From Archangium lipolyticum (GTDB taxonomy: Bacteria > Myxococcota > Myxococcia > Myxococcales > Myxococcaceae): 64,000 nt of DNA. The stretch covers positions 62,001-126,000 of the forward strand of contig NZ_JANKBZ010000002.1 of NCBI RefSeq assembly GCF_024623785.1, given 5' to 3'. The translations under genes and the position numbers were made by a program. This document shows, piece after piece, positions 18,242 to 26,744 of this stretch. The first letter of the stretch is position 1; every line of letters begins with the position of its first letter. The notes below the pieces were generated by a model, which was not told where the DNA came from, did no database searches, and was given only the letters and a program-made list of their open reading frames with translations.

Positions 18242-20887
18242 TCACGTACCTACAGGCCGCCTCCTTCTCGAGAGGAGGCCCAGCGCGAGCATCAGCCCAA
18301 GCGGCGCCATGAGGCTACTGGCCGCCGAGCAGCCGCCTCCGGAAGGGACCTCGCCCGGGTTGGTGCCTGGGTCCGCGATGGGGCCTGTGCCTCCGGCGTC
18401 CACCTCAACCCCAGCATCGCTCCCGGCGTCCGTCGCGCCGCCGTCGCTCCCGGCATCTGCCCCTGTTCCACCATCGCTCCCCGTGCCCCCACCGCCCGGC
18501 GTCTGGCCATGGGTGTTCAGATAGGCGTATCCCAGCCAATCCGTGGAGTTGGTGTCCTCGACGTAGCCCTGCACCTGCATACTTGCGAGCTCGGTCTCGG
18601 GGAAGACGGCATTGTCATCACGCCCAGGATGATACTTGCGCATGAGCCGGACCGTCCCAGGAGGCTGGGTCGCCGCTTTGGGGTACACATAACCTTCGAT
18701 CCCATCAACCTTGTACCCCAGCCATTTCAAATAACCGAGCTCCTCCTCATTGACCAGGATCGAATCAATGTGCTTGGGCATCGTGTTGCAAATCTGCGGC
18801 GGATATGGCGTCTGATCGCCGCATTTCCAGCTCATGCGATAGAGCGGTGCCAATGGTACGGCAGAGTCCGCTGGATTCGCGGGCGTAGTAAACACCGAGA
18901 CTTGAGACAGGGGCGTGGTGTTTCCGGACGGTCCGACCACGAAAGGAGAGCGGGGGAATGAGATGTAACCTGCAATGGCCTTACCGTAAGCTGACGCATA
19001 GGTACCATGACTCGCGTTGGTCGCCGTGATGCCGAGCGATTGGCGCGGCATCAACGACCCGTCCAGGGCCGCGTTCGCCATTTGCGGAATGGTGGTATAG
19101 AACGAATCGGAGCGCTCGGTGCTGTAGAAGGAGAACAGCGGAGTAAGCCTGCTGGGGTTCGTGGCGATCGCCGCATTGACGGCCGACACGGCACTCGGGA
19201 GTCCAGAGCCCAGCTCGGGCGTCACGTTGTTTGCCAGGTTTCCACTCTGTTGGATGAGCTGGCGAAGCTGTAGAGCCGTGAGGCGGGGGTTGATCGACCG
19301 AACCAAACCGGCCAGCGCAGTCACGTGCGGTGCCGCCATGGAGGTACCGGTGCAGCTTCCCACCCCATCCTTGTATCCCTCCGAATACCGTGTCCCGGCT
19401 CCGTCCACGTATCCCGTCGGATACCGTGCCCCGGATTCGTCCACACCCCCATCCGTATCACCACACCTATAATTGAAAGGGGTGGTGCGGTAGCCCTGAC
19501 CAGCATGCATGGAAGAGACGATGCTCTTCGCCGGGCCAAGCACCCCGTCAGCGCCGGCCTTCCATGAGCCATTCGTTCCATCTTCAGCCCAGAGCGCTCC
19601 CGGCACGCCGGGAGCCGGGTTCGTGATCGAAGTTCCACCCACCTTGAGGATGGCGTACTTGTGAGCTTGGTTCAACGGGAAGCCAAGTTGCTGTTGGGGG
19701 AAGTTGCCCACAGCTTCAACCAAAAGGACGTCACGCTCCGCCGCATAATCAAGTGCGTCACAAATCACCTTGAGGGAGGCGTCGTCGCAAATACCTCCCG
19801 CAGGCCCTGAACCGCTCCAATTCACCACCTGCATTCCGACGTCAACAGCCATCCGCAGGGCATTCGCTACCCCCACGGCGTCATACCCTGTCGGCGGAGT
19901 CGCACAGTCGTTTCTGGCGGCGAAAGACGTCAGGCTACAGTCCGGGCAAGCACCAGCCGTGCCGACTCCATTGTCAACCTGCGCGGAGATGATACCAGCC
20001 ACATGCACAGCATGCATATTGTGTTCGCGCTGCTGCAGGTTACCCGCGCTTGTGTTGTCAACGGGAGAGCACGAAATGAAATGCTGTCTGAAATTTCTCG
20101 CCAGCTCCGGATGAACCGTGAAGACGCCATTGGTGAACGTTCCTGGAAAGCCAGGCTCCAGGAGCCCAATCTGGGCATGCCCCCGTGTCGTGCCCCAAGC
20201 CTGCAAGAACTGCATCGCGAACAAGCCCCACTGGTAGTAGGCTTTAGGGTATTCTGAAGGACCGACCACGAAATCGGACGGGAAGTAGGGATCATTCGGA
20301 AACCAGAACGAGGTGGTCGCGACCCAGTTGTGTGAGACGGACAGGACCGCGGCTGTTCTTTCGAGTTGCCTCTTCGCCGCCTGAGCCTGTGCTACGCTCG
20401 GGTAACTCAGCACGAGATACCGCTCCAACCGCTCTCTGGCCGAACCTGCTGCCGCCCCTCGGACACGCTCCTCATCAGACAAGCGCCCCGTCGAGATGAG
20501 GGAACGGGCGTGAGTTGCGCCCACAAAGACCTGGCTCGCCTCGGGCAAGTGATTGACGACTGCGTCGACCACCGCTCGTTCGATTGCAGGAGGACTCGAG
20601 CTGCGCCGAATGAGCTTCGCAAAGCCTGGGAGCTTCACGGCCTTGCCGTAGTTCAACAGGACAATGAGCTCGTTGGTTTCACCGGAACCTTTAGGATCCA
20701 CCATCAGAGGCGCAGGCAGTGACTGGGGCGCTTCTACTGGTGACACACTGTACGGCTGCCCCAGGACTCGAGCGAACCGCCGCTGGTTGTAGGTGCCCTT
20801 CTCCGCAATGTCGTCTTGGGCCATGACAGCTGGAGCCATGAACAACATGGTTATTCCGCACAGCCAGACCTGAAGGCTTTTCGTCAC
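18242..20887 (-). CDS. Subtilase-family protein with MYXO-CTERM tail
   Basis: 881 residues from the GTG at 20887, giving a signal peptide MTKSLQVWLCGITMLFMAPA. An ATG at 20914 is possible. A propeptide-like region is followed by a subtilisin fold: HAVHVAGI (His295), EAVGN (oxyanion Asn395) and GTSMAAPHV (Ser516). The Asp position reads GLLEPGF, so Glu244 replaces Asp. Just before the Ser there is a three-copy repeat of the type G-x-(R/K)-Y-x2-G-Y-x-D-G. Later parts contain beta-rich repeats with FY/GY motifs like DUF5648, then a Gly/Asp/Ala linker and a MYXO-CTERM-type anchor: GCSAAS, hydrophobic helix, RRRR. It is probably a surface-linked protease. GC is visibly lower than in its neighbours. 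Confidence 0.85.
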   Translation of the reverse strand: MTKSLQVWLCGITMLFMAPAVMAQDDIAEKGTYNQRRFARVLGQPYSVSPVEAPQSLPAPLMVDPKGSGETNELIVLLNYGKAVKLPGFAKLIRRSSSPPAIERAVVDAVVNHLPEASQVFVGATHARSLISTGRLSDEERVRGAAAGSARERLERYLVLSYPSVAQAQAAKRQLERTAAVLSVSHNWVATTSFWFPNDPYFPSDFVVGPSEYPKAYYQWGLFAMQFLQAWGTTRGHAQIGLLEPGFPGTFTNGVFTVHPELARNFRQHFISCSPVDNTSAGNLQQREHNMHAVHVAGIISAQVDNGVGTAGACPDCSLTSFAARNDCATPPTGYDAVGVANALRMAVDVGMQVVNWSGSGPAGGICDDASLKVICDALDYAAERDVLLVEAVGNFPQQQLGFPLNQAHKYAILKVGGTSITNPAPGVPGALWAEDGTNGSWKAGADGVLGPAKSIVSSMHAGQGYRTTPFNYRCGDTDGGVDESGARYPTGYVDGAGTRYSEGYKDGVGSCTGTSMAAPHVTALAGLVRSINPRLTALQLRQLIQQSGNLANNVTPELGSGLPSAVSAVNAAIATNPSRLTPLFSFYSTERSDSFYTTIPQMANAALDGSLMPRQSLGITATNASHGTYASAYGKAIAGYISFPRSPFVVGPSGNTTPLSQVSVFTTPANPADSAVPLAPLYRMSWKCGDQTPYPPQICNTMPKHIDSILVNEEELGYLKWLGYKVDGIEGYVYPKAATQPPGTVRLMRKYHPGRDDNAVFPETELASMQVQGYVEDTNSTDWLGYAYLNTHGQTPGGGGTGSDGGTGADAGSDGGATDAGSDAGVEVDAGGTGPIADPGTNPGEVPSGGGCSAASSLMAPLGLMLALGLLSRRRRPVGT

Positions 20888-20988
20888 ACTCAACTCTTTC
20901 TCCTGAAAAGGCATTCACAGCGAACACGCGATGCTCATATTGGAAATTCTGCCCTGGGTAGAGATGTGGCATCCATCCCGCGCGCGTT

Positions 20989-21062
20989 GGCGCATAGATA
21001 GAGGCCGTGTTGAGGGTGAGGGCTGGAGCGGAGGGGCCGAGGAGGGCCGCTGACAGGGGCCC
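20989..21062 (-). repeat. IS91-like end repeat, copy A
   Basis: On the minus strand this stretch matches copies at 22533-22710 and 25479-25618: GCGGC, then CTCGGCCCCT, CTCCAGCCCTCA, GGCCTCTAT and TATGCGCC in the same order. It lies between the subtilase start and the lipoprotein stop, in the orientation opposite to copies B and C. Confidence 0.65.
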
Positions 21063-21073
21063 TTGCCTGACAT

Positions 21074-21550
21074 CTAGTTGAGCTCCGGATGGGCCTTGGG
21101 CGCCCTCCGGACACTGACCAGGTGTGGGATGGCGACAAGTTCGCCGAGAAGCGTTGGATCGAGGCGCCCCTCCAGGATGTGAAGTCCATCAGGAGTGCGA
21201 ACGCCACTCCCGCCCCTGAAGCCAAGCGCCTTCAAGGCGGCGATGTCTCCCGTGAACGTGACGAGGACGTCGATGACCTCCGGAATGCACTCATCTGCCG
21301 GCGCCGCCCGCGCTAACGTCGAGCGGGCTCGTGCCGCCCGGGCCGCGGCCTGCTCGTACAGGTCGATCAAACCGCGGTCGAGCACCTTCCCGAGGCTCTT
21401 CTCGTCCATGCTCACTCCCAAACGTGGCGCAGCCGCAGCGAGCTGCCGCGGTGACTGACAGCCGGTCCCAGGCGCCCTCGAATTCGAGGCGCCTCCGTGG
21501 CGGCAGGCCGCCACCCAACACATGACAACAAGCAGAGCTCGCGCGTTCAT
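21074..21550 (-). CDS. Small lipoprotein of unknown function
   Basis: 158 residues. The N-terminus MNARALLVVMCWVAAC is a lipoprotein signal with lipobox VAAC. The mature part has an Ala/Arg-rich helix (about residues 60-85) and a C-terminal alpha/beta region (VIDVLVTFTGDIAALKALGF, then HILEGRLDPTLLGELVAIPHLVSV), which resembles the fold of subtilisin propeptide-like domains that often end in a phrase like LVSVR. That resemblance and the nearby subtilase suggest a protease inhibitor or propeptide-like partner, but this is inference. ATG 21550 follows AAGGGC. Confidence 0.65.
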   Translation of the reverse strand: MNARALLVVMCWVAACRHGGASNSRAPGTGCQSPRQLAAAAPRLGVSMDEKSLGKVLDRGLIDLYEQAAARAARARSTLARAAPADECIPEVIDVLVTFTGDIAALKALGFRGGSGVRTPDGLHILEGRLDPTLLGELVAIPHLVSVRRAPKAHPELN

Positions 21551-22111
21551 GCCCTTGATGAGGGACACGGCATCCCTACAATCCCCTTCATCGCACAGGC
21601 CCCCCTGCCCACGCATGGGGCGTTGATGAAACGTCAAATCCTGTCACCGCAATGACCCTGCGAGCGGGGTGTTCCGCCCGCGCTCGAGCGCGTCAGGATT
21701 CGAGATGTTCAGAGCCCCCCCCTGTGCAGGCGCGCTGCGGGAACCGGCGTATCGCCAATCGAGCGTGGAGCCGTGGCTTTCAAGCCCGTGCCAGCTCCAC
21801 CCTGAACTCACCAACAGTGAACGCTTGGAACGGTAAACAGAATCTCAAGGACTGTCAACGGCACGTTTCGCATGCCATGAAGCTGCAGACCATGGTCCGC
21901 ACGCCCTGGAGCGTGTCGGGGACCTGGCCCGCGTCGACCGGGCTCGGGAGGTAGCTTCGTTTCGTGTCGTGGCGAGCATGTCTGACACCAGCCGCCCTGC
22001 ACGACGGCGTCGGCCCCCTGGCGACCGTCTTTGATTGAGCATGCGCACCGACGTTCCGGTCCCGTCGGTACGCCCATGAACGGACCGCTCCATCCAGAAA
22101 GAAGCTGAACC
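21551..22111. other. Gene-free accessory stretch
   Basis: Both strands were read. Open frames here have no ribosome sites, no recognisable motifs and mixed base composition. The stretch runs into the broken SDR gene and is best seen as degraded DNA next to the IS remnants. Confidence 0.5.
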
Positions 22112-22345
22112 ATGACCAGATGACTTGAGGGGAAGGTAGGCATCGTGACGGGTGCGAGCTCTGGAATCGGGCGAGCGACGGCGGTGGCGTTCGCGCGAGA
22201 AGGCGCGAAGATCGTGGCCGCCGGACGGCGCGCCGCTGAGCTCGAAGCCACGGTGCAGGCCGCCGCAAAGGCGGGTGGGCAGGCCCTTGTTTGCATCGCG
22301 GACGTCACCAGGGAGCGCGACGTCAAGTCCCTCGTGGACTTCGCG
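22112..22345 (+). pseudogene. N-terminal fragment of an SDR oxidoreductase gene
   Basis: In one frame from the ATG at 22112 the translation is MTR, a TGA stop, then LEGKVGIVTGASSGIGRA and a normal SDR beginning with Rossmann motif TGASSGIG, AFAREGAKIVAAGRR and CIADVTRERDVKSLVDFA. About 78 codons are present. The frame then passes without a break into a transposase-like C-terminus, so catalytic Ser/Tyr/Lys are absent. The gene is both interrupted by a stop and truncated by an IS91-like sequence. Confidence 0.75.
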
Positions 22346-22505
22346 ATGGACGTGTTCGCCTGCGTGAGGTGTGGCGGCAGGCGGCGAGTGTTGGCGGGCC
22401 GTGAACGAGGCGGGAGGGGTGCGCACGATTCTGGAGCACCTGGGCCTGCCCACGGCAGGTGCAAGGCTGGCCCCGGCGCGCGGACCCTCCAAGCCTCGGG
22501 GTGTT
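22346..22505 (+). mobile_element. Remnant of an IS91-family transposase C-terminus
   Basis: One frame gives MDVFACVRCGGRRRVLA, and the adjoining frame gives VNEAGGVRTILEHLGLPTAG and then a tail with ARLAPARGP. Together they match the end of Y2-type IS91/IS801-like transposases found in myxobacteria and proteobacteria (Cys-x2-Cys-Gly-Gly-x-Arg, then ILEHLGLPT). A one-base frame change lies near 22397-22410. Only the end of the gene remains; the catalytic tyrosines are not here. Confidence 0.65.
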
Positions 22506-22532
22506 GAAGCTCAAGCCGTCAGGGCCAAGAGG

Positions 22533-22710
22533 GCCAATCCCCTGCCGCGCACCTCATGGGAGGGCGGCCTGGGCCGGCGTGTACCCCAAGGGGCTGCGCG
22601 GCTTCTCCACCCGCTTGGCTCACTGCTCCGGCGGCCCCCGTCAGCGGCACTTCTCGGCCCCTGTGCTCCAGCCCTCATCCTCCACATGGCCTCTATCCCG
22701 CCTATACGCC
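22533..22710 (+). repeat. IS91-like end repeat, copy B
   Basis: Directly downstream of the transposase remnant, where IS91 elements carry their terminal sequence. It shares CCTGCCGCGCACCT, GGGAGGGCGGCCTGGG, GGCGTGTACCCC, CTCGGCCCCTG and CCCGCCTATACGCC with copy C, and its second half with copy A. Its right edge is where the thioesterase fragment begins. Confidence 0.7.
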
Positions 22711-22715
22711 GCCCG

Positions 22716-22889
22716 GGGGGGAAGGGTGGTGTTCCAGCCATGGTAGATGGTGACGCCGCCGCCCGCGAACGGGAAGCAGAAGAGCCGCAGCCGGGCGTCA
22801 GGGACGGGCTTCCGGATGGGGAACCACGGATCCACGGGAGGCAGGGCAGAAGGCATCAGTGGGGTGGGAGGGTTGTTTGGGGACGTCAT
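22716..22889 (-). pseudogene. N-terminal fragment of a type II thioesterase gene
   Basis: Minus-strand frame from ATG 22889: after a Pro-rich start it reads WFPIRKPVPDARLRLFCFPF, then AGGGVTIYHGW and TTLPP. This is the characteristic first strand and oxyanion loop of GrsT/RifR-like type II thioesterases that clean stalled NRPS/PKS carrier proteins. After LPP the frame runs into repeat B, so about 190 codons including the catalytic GHSxG are missing. It marks the former presence of a nonribosomal or polyketide biosynthetic gene set. Confidence 0.7.
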
Positions 22890-23000
22890 AGCATGCCTGT
22901 GCGCAGGCGTTGCTAGACTCGCCTCGCACGTGTTTGCCACGCTGCCTGTCGTGGTCCTAGAATGCGGAGGCGGACAAATGGAAGCTCCCGGAGTCCTGCC

Positions 23001-24980
23001 ATGCCTGAACGGTGGATGTTGCCTGGATACGACACCTGGTGCTACTGGGTGATTTTAGGGAACGACAAGGACAAGAATTCCTTTAAAAAGATACACAAGC
23101 AGGTCACACCTTCCTCTCTTCAAGGCTTGGTGGAGGGGTGGTGGAATTCAGACCCGGCGATACTCCAGGACATCTACAGAGAAGTTGAGAAAGGCTCCAG
23201 GAACACCGTCGTTCCGCCCAAGGCGGATCAACTCAAGACAGCCCTCCTTCAGGAATTCCAGAAGGGAGGGCTGATGGCATTTGAAGCCAAGCTCGAACCC
23301 ATCCAGCTGTCGCCGGTGACTGTTCGTGCCGCGTACACGGGAGCTACTCTTCGTTCTGTCCATACGAATGAAAAGGGAGCGCTGCCCTCACTGCTGCAGC
23401 AGACGTTGCTCCATGCGACGAATGGGCCTGTCAGGAGCGGCTTCACGGGAGCACCGCGTCTGGTGGCATTCAATTCCCAGCAACTCGCGGAGCTCAAGAA
23501 GTTGAATGGGGACGATGTTCGGGTCCAGACCAAGAAGGTGTGGGAGTACCAGCACCCGACACTGGACACGGTCACCCAGGTGACGGCCCGGCACCGAGGC
23601 ATGGGGGACATGCCCATGCCAGTCCTTGACAGCATCACGTGGGGAGACGTCAGCGTGAAGCTGTACGGCGGCGCGCCGATTTCCTTGCCGCTCACCCAGA
23701 CCTTCCTGCTCAAGACCGAGTCCGTGGATGAGGGAGTCATCCCGGCCTCCGAAAAGGGATTCTGGCAGCTCCCAGCCAATCTCCACTCCAGCTTCCATCA
23801 CATCTTCGGCTACGACATCAGTCCATCCGGGGTGGTTGGGCCCATCACCACGCCGGGAGTCCTTCTGCCCAGTGGCTCCAATCAGCCTTTCCGGGTCCTC
23901 GTCTGTCTGGCACTGGGCTGCATGGGCGAGCGGAATGAGTTCGAGCCGGGTGGGGTGTTGGGGGCGGCCCGGCTTCTGCCCCATCTGATGATTGCCACCA
24001 ACAGGTCAGCAGAGAGTATCGAGGGCGCCATCACCCTGACACGCAATGAGCGCACACCCCATACTTCGATGGATGGGGATGAGATGACGCCGGAAATATC
24101 GAGCGGACTCTACACGGACAACAATAGCAAGGGATTGCTTCCGGAGCTGCCGTTTTGGAATTTGCTGTTCGACTATTACTCGACGGATCCCACCCCCGGA
24201 AAGTTCGAGGTCGTCAAACGGGGAGCAGCGGAGCGGACCTTGGTGGACGCAGTCAAGTCTTTCCACGAGGAGATTGCCACGGGTCCCACGGAATCAATGC
24301 CTGCCGGGGCGACCTACCGTCCCCGCGACGTCACCAAGCTGGCCCGCCAGGGAGAGTTCGACAACATCCACATCGCGCCAAAGATGAAGCTTCCTTGGGA
24401 GGTCGTGGCCAAGAGTCCACCGTCGTGGAACCTGAATGCACCTGTGGCGATGGCGCCGTTTTGCGCGCATGACTGCTTTCACACGCACTGGCGCTGGGGC
24501 AACCTCTTCTACGATTTCGGCGTGTTGAACACGAATCCCAAATGGGTGCGTGGATGGGGTGGGGGAACGACCACCTCGCCGGGCACGCCCTTCTCCGAAC
24601 CGGGAGCACCCCTGGTCCCTTGTAACCAGGATGTCACGCTCCACCTGCTGAGCAAGCGCAGCTTCAAGTACGTTGCGCGGGCCTATGCCCCCGCTGCGGG
24701 CGAGTGGCAGATCATCATGCACCATGGGTCTGCGTACGCCCTCGACACGACCAGACTGGCGGAAAGGATCAAGTCCGTCCTGGCGACGCTGGAGGGACCA
24801 CCTGCCAACACCAGCAAAGGGAAGTGGGCGCGGTTCTATTGGGCATTGCGCTATGGGACCTATGTCTACAACAGGTTCGCGGATGCCAACCCGCGTCTGC
24901 CACCGACCGCTGTAGGCCTCAAGTTCGCGGAACGGCTCCAGATGGACCCTACGACACTGGCGAAGCTGAGGGCGCTGTGA
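23001..24980 (+). CDS. Unknown 659-residue protein of the mobile segment
   Basis: No family recognised. The protein starts MPERWMLPGYDTWCYW at an ATG with GGAG about 8 bases upstream. It has no signal peptide and no membrane segment. The most striking motif is a His/Cys/Trp cluster, PFCAHDCFHTHWRWG, around residue 490, followed by PCNQDVTLHLL and IIMHHGSAYALD; such clustered His/Cys suggests a metal site. Codon use and lower GC differ from the flanking genes, and IS91-like ends (22533-22710 and 25479-25618) flank it. Its stop overlaps the start of a small membrane protein gene (GTGA), so the two are probably made together. Confidence 0.75.
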   Translation: MPERWMLPGYDTWCYWVILGNDKDKNSFKKIHKQVTPSSLQGLVEGWWNSDPAILQDIYREVEKGSRNTVVPPKADQLKTALLQEFQKGGLMAFEAKLEPIQLSPVTVRAAYTGATLRSVHTNEKGALPSLLQQTLLHATNGPVRSGFTGAPRLVAFNSQQLAELKKLNGDDVRVQTKKVWEYQHPTLDTVTQVTARHRGMGDMPMPVLDSITWGDVSVKLYGGAPISLPLTQTFLLKTESVDEGVIPASEKGFWQLPANLHSSFHHIFGYDISPSGVVGPITTPGVLLPSGSNQPFRVLVCLALGCMGERNEFEPGGVLGAARLLPHLMIATNRSAESIEGAITLTRNERTPHTSMDGDEMTPEISSGLYTDNNSKGLLPELPFWNLLFDYYSTDPTPGKFEVVKRGAAERTLVDAVKSFHEEIATGPTESMPAGATYRPRDVTKLARQGEFDNIHIAPKMKLPWEVVAKSPPSWNLNAPVAMAPFCAHDCFHTHWRWGNLFYDFGVLNTNPKWVRGWGGGTTTSPGTPFSEPGAPLVPCNQDVTLHLLSKRSFKYVARAYAPAAGEWQIIMHHGSAYALDTTRLAERIKSVLATLEGPPANTSKGKWARFYWALRYGTYVYNRFADANPRLPPTAVGLKFAERLQMDPTTLAKLRAL

Positions 24981-25288
24981 AGAACCTGCCGAGCGCGCTT
25001 CTCATTTCCTTCCTGGTGCTGTTCCTCCAGGTCCTTGCCATCAGATCCTGGCTGGGCAGGGACATCATTTCTCGTACGCTCCAGTTCCTGCTCTACGGGC
25101 CGCTCCTTGTCGCCGACAGCCTGCTCGGGTATGCCCAGAGCGCCTGGGGGCTATCCATTGAAACGACCATGTTCGGTGGTTTTCCGGAGTGGTTGGATAT
25201 GCTGCTGCTGGTGCTGAATTGGCTCCTCTGTTCGCTCTTCTACTTTGGCGTGTGGAAGCTGGTGACGCGTGCCCGCGCCCGGGGTTGA
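24977..25288 (+). CDS. Small membrane protein coupled to the unknown gene
   Basis: 103 residues from GTG 24977, which overlaps the upstream stop (GTGA). It has two or three hydrophobic segments: LLISFLVLFLQVLAI, a middle LQFLLYGPLLVADSLLGYA, and MLLLVLNWLLCSLFYFGVW, then a basic end. The size and coupling are compatible with a membrane partner, holin-like or immunity protein of the 659-residue protein, but there is no direct evidence for any of these. Confidence 0.65.
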   Translation: MKNLPSALLISFLVLFLQVLAIRSWLGRDIISRTLQFLLYGPLLVADSLLGYAQSAWGLSIETTMFGGFPEWLDMLLLVLNWLLCSLFYFGVWKLVTRARARG

Positions 25289-25478
25289 GCCGTCAACACC
25301 TGCGGCAGGCTCCAGTGGGCCAGGGCCGGGCCTCCCTCGGGGCCTGCCGGGAGACGGACTCTCCTTTGTCAGCTATCCGTTCCCCCAAGTCGGAGCGGAG
25401 GAGGTGAGCGTGGCGCGCCAGGCAGCGGTCAGCAAGGAGCCGATGAAGGAGAAGACGCCGCGAGGAGACTTCAAGAGA

Positions 25479-25618
25479 GCCAGGCCCCTGCCGCGCACCT
25501 GATGGGAGGGCGGCCTGGGCAGGCGTGTACCCCGAGAGCCGACCCCCGTCCGCGGCCCTCCTCGGCCCCTGCGCTCCAGCCCTCACCCTCAACATGGCCT
25601 CCATCCCGCCTATACGCC
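25479..25618 (+). repeat. IS91-like end repeat, copy C
   Basis: Same order of blocks as copy B with about 40 bases missing in the middle: GCCAGGCCCCTGCCGCGCAC, GGGAGGGCGGCCTGGGC, GGCGTGTACCCC, CTCGGCCCCTGCGCTCC, CCCGCCTATACGCC. No transposase remnant is seen upstream; 25289-25478 holds no recognisable gene. Confidence 0.65.
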
Positions 25619-25643
25619 CTCGCGGGATGTTCCAGGAGGAGGG

Positions 25644-26675
25644 CTACTCCCTCGGTTGCGCCTCGATGATTGCGTAGCCATTGACCAGCTCGATGGTTCG
25701 CGTCAGCTCGAGCCCGGCCTGTGCGAACAGGGCCTGGAAATCCTTCGCGGTGCGCTCCTTGCTGCCGAACATCGTCATCATCGTCAGGTCGATGAACATC
25801 TGCACACCCGACAGCCTCCGCTCCGGAAGGAGCTGTTCGATCAGCAGCAGCTTGGAGTCGTTCCGCATTGCCTGGCGGCAGCTCTTCAGGATGCGCACGG
25901 CGTGGTCGTCCGCCCAGTCGTGGATGATCATCTTCATCATGTACAGGTCATGACCCGACGGCACCGACTCGAAGAAACTGCCACCGAGCAAGGTGCAGCG
26001 GCCGGCCACGCCACTCTTCTCGATCGTTGACCTGGCCTCCTCGATGACGGGCGGCAGCTCGAACAGCACGCCGCGCAGCTGCGGGTGTGCGCTCAGCACG
26101 TGCACGAGGAATGACCCCTGGCCACCCGCGACGTCGACGACTGTCTTCACCTTCGAGAAGTCATACCGATCCGGGACGACCTCGGAGCCGCTCATCGCGG
26201 AGAACGACGTCATCGCCTTGTTGAAGACCACCCCGTCGTCCGGGTGCTTGGACAGGTACTCGAAGAAGGGCTGTCCGTGGGCCTGCTCGAACCCGGGCTG
26301 CCCCGTCTTGACGGCATGAGGCAGCTGCGCCCAGGCCCGCCAGAACCACTCGGAGTCCACCAGCATCAAGTAGCCCCACAGCGAGTCTGGCACATCCGAG
26401 CGCAGCGTCTGGGACAGCGGAGTCAACCCGAAGCGCCCGTCCTCCGTTTCAGCGAAGACGCCCACACTCGAGAGCGTACGCAGAACCCGGTGCAAGGCTT
26501 CCTCATGCGTCTGCGTGTCGCGGGCCAGCTCGGCCGACGTCTTGGGGCCGTCCTTCAAGAAGTCAGGGACGCGCCACTTCGCCACCGTGTGGATTGCTTG
26601 TGGCAGCCAGAAGGCCGTGATCATCTGCAGCATCGCTCCCTGCGGCGACATCTCCTGCTGTTCCATCGTTCGCAT
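25644..26675 (-). CDS. SAM-dependent O-methyltransferase
   Basis: 343 residues with an N-terminal winged-helix dimerisation domain (TSAELARDTQTHEEALHRVLRTL) and a class I methyltransferase domain with the SAM motif VVDVAGGQGSFLV, then IHDWADDHAVRIL and LLLIEQLLP. This is the plant-type O-methyltransferase layout, also found in polyketide tailoring enzymes and CrtF-like hydroxyneurosporene methyltransferases. The catalytic base is probably His in IHDW. ATG 26675 has GGAG six bases before it. It is next to repeat C and near the thioesterase fragment, so it may be left over from a secondary-metabolite cluster; the substrate is unknown. Confidence 0.88.
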   Translation of the reverse strand: MRTMEQQEMSPQGAMLQMITAFWLPQAIHTVAKWRVPDFLKDGPKTSAELARDTQTHEEALHRVLRTLSSVGVFAETEDGRFGLTPLSQTLRSDVPDSLWGYLMLVDSEWFWRAWAQLPHAVKTGQPGFEQAHGQPFFEYLSKHPDDGVVFNKAMTSFSAMSGSEVVPDRYDFSKVKTVVDVAGGQGSFLVHVLSAHPQLRGVLFELPPVIEEARSTIEKSGVAGRCTLLGGSFFESVPSGHDLYMMKMIIHDWADDHAVRILKSCRQAMRNDSKLLLIEQLLPERRLSGVQMFIDLTMMTMFGSKERTAKDFQALFAQAGLELTRTIELVNGYAIIEAQPRE

Positions 26676-26744
26676 CCGCCTCTCCGTCGAGCTTGAAACC
26701 GAGACTTCGATGCGCTCCGCCGTGACAGGCCCAGGCCCCTCCCT

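Noticed and set aside
21652-22464. Several overlapping short frames in the accessory gap
   Set aside because: None has a ribosome site or a recognisable pattern except the SDR fragment, which is listed as a pseudogene.
25269-25502. Short open frame upstream of repeat C
   Set aside because: No recognisable domain and no good start; it probably reflects open GC-rich DNA in IS-derived sequence.
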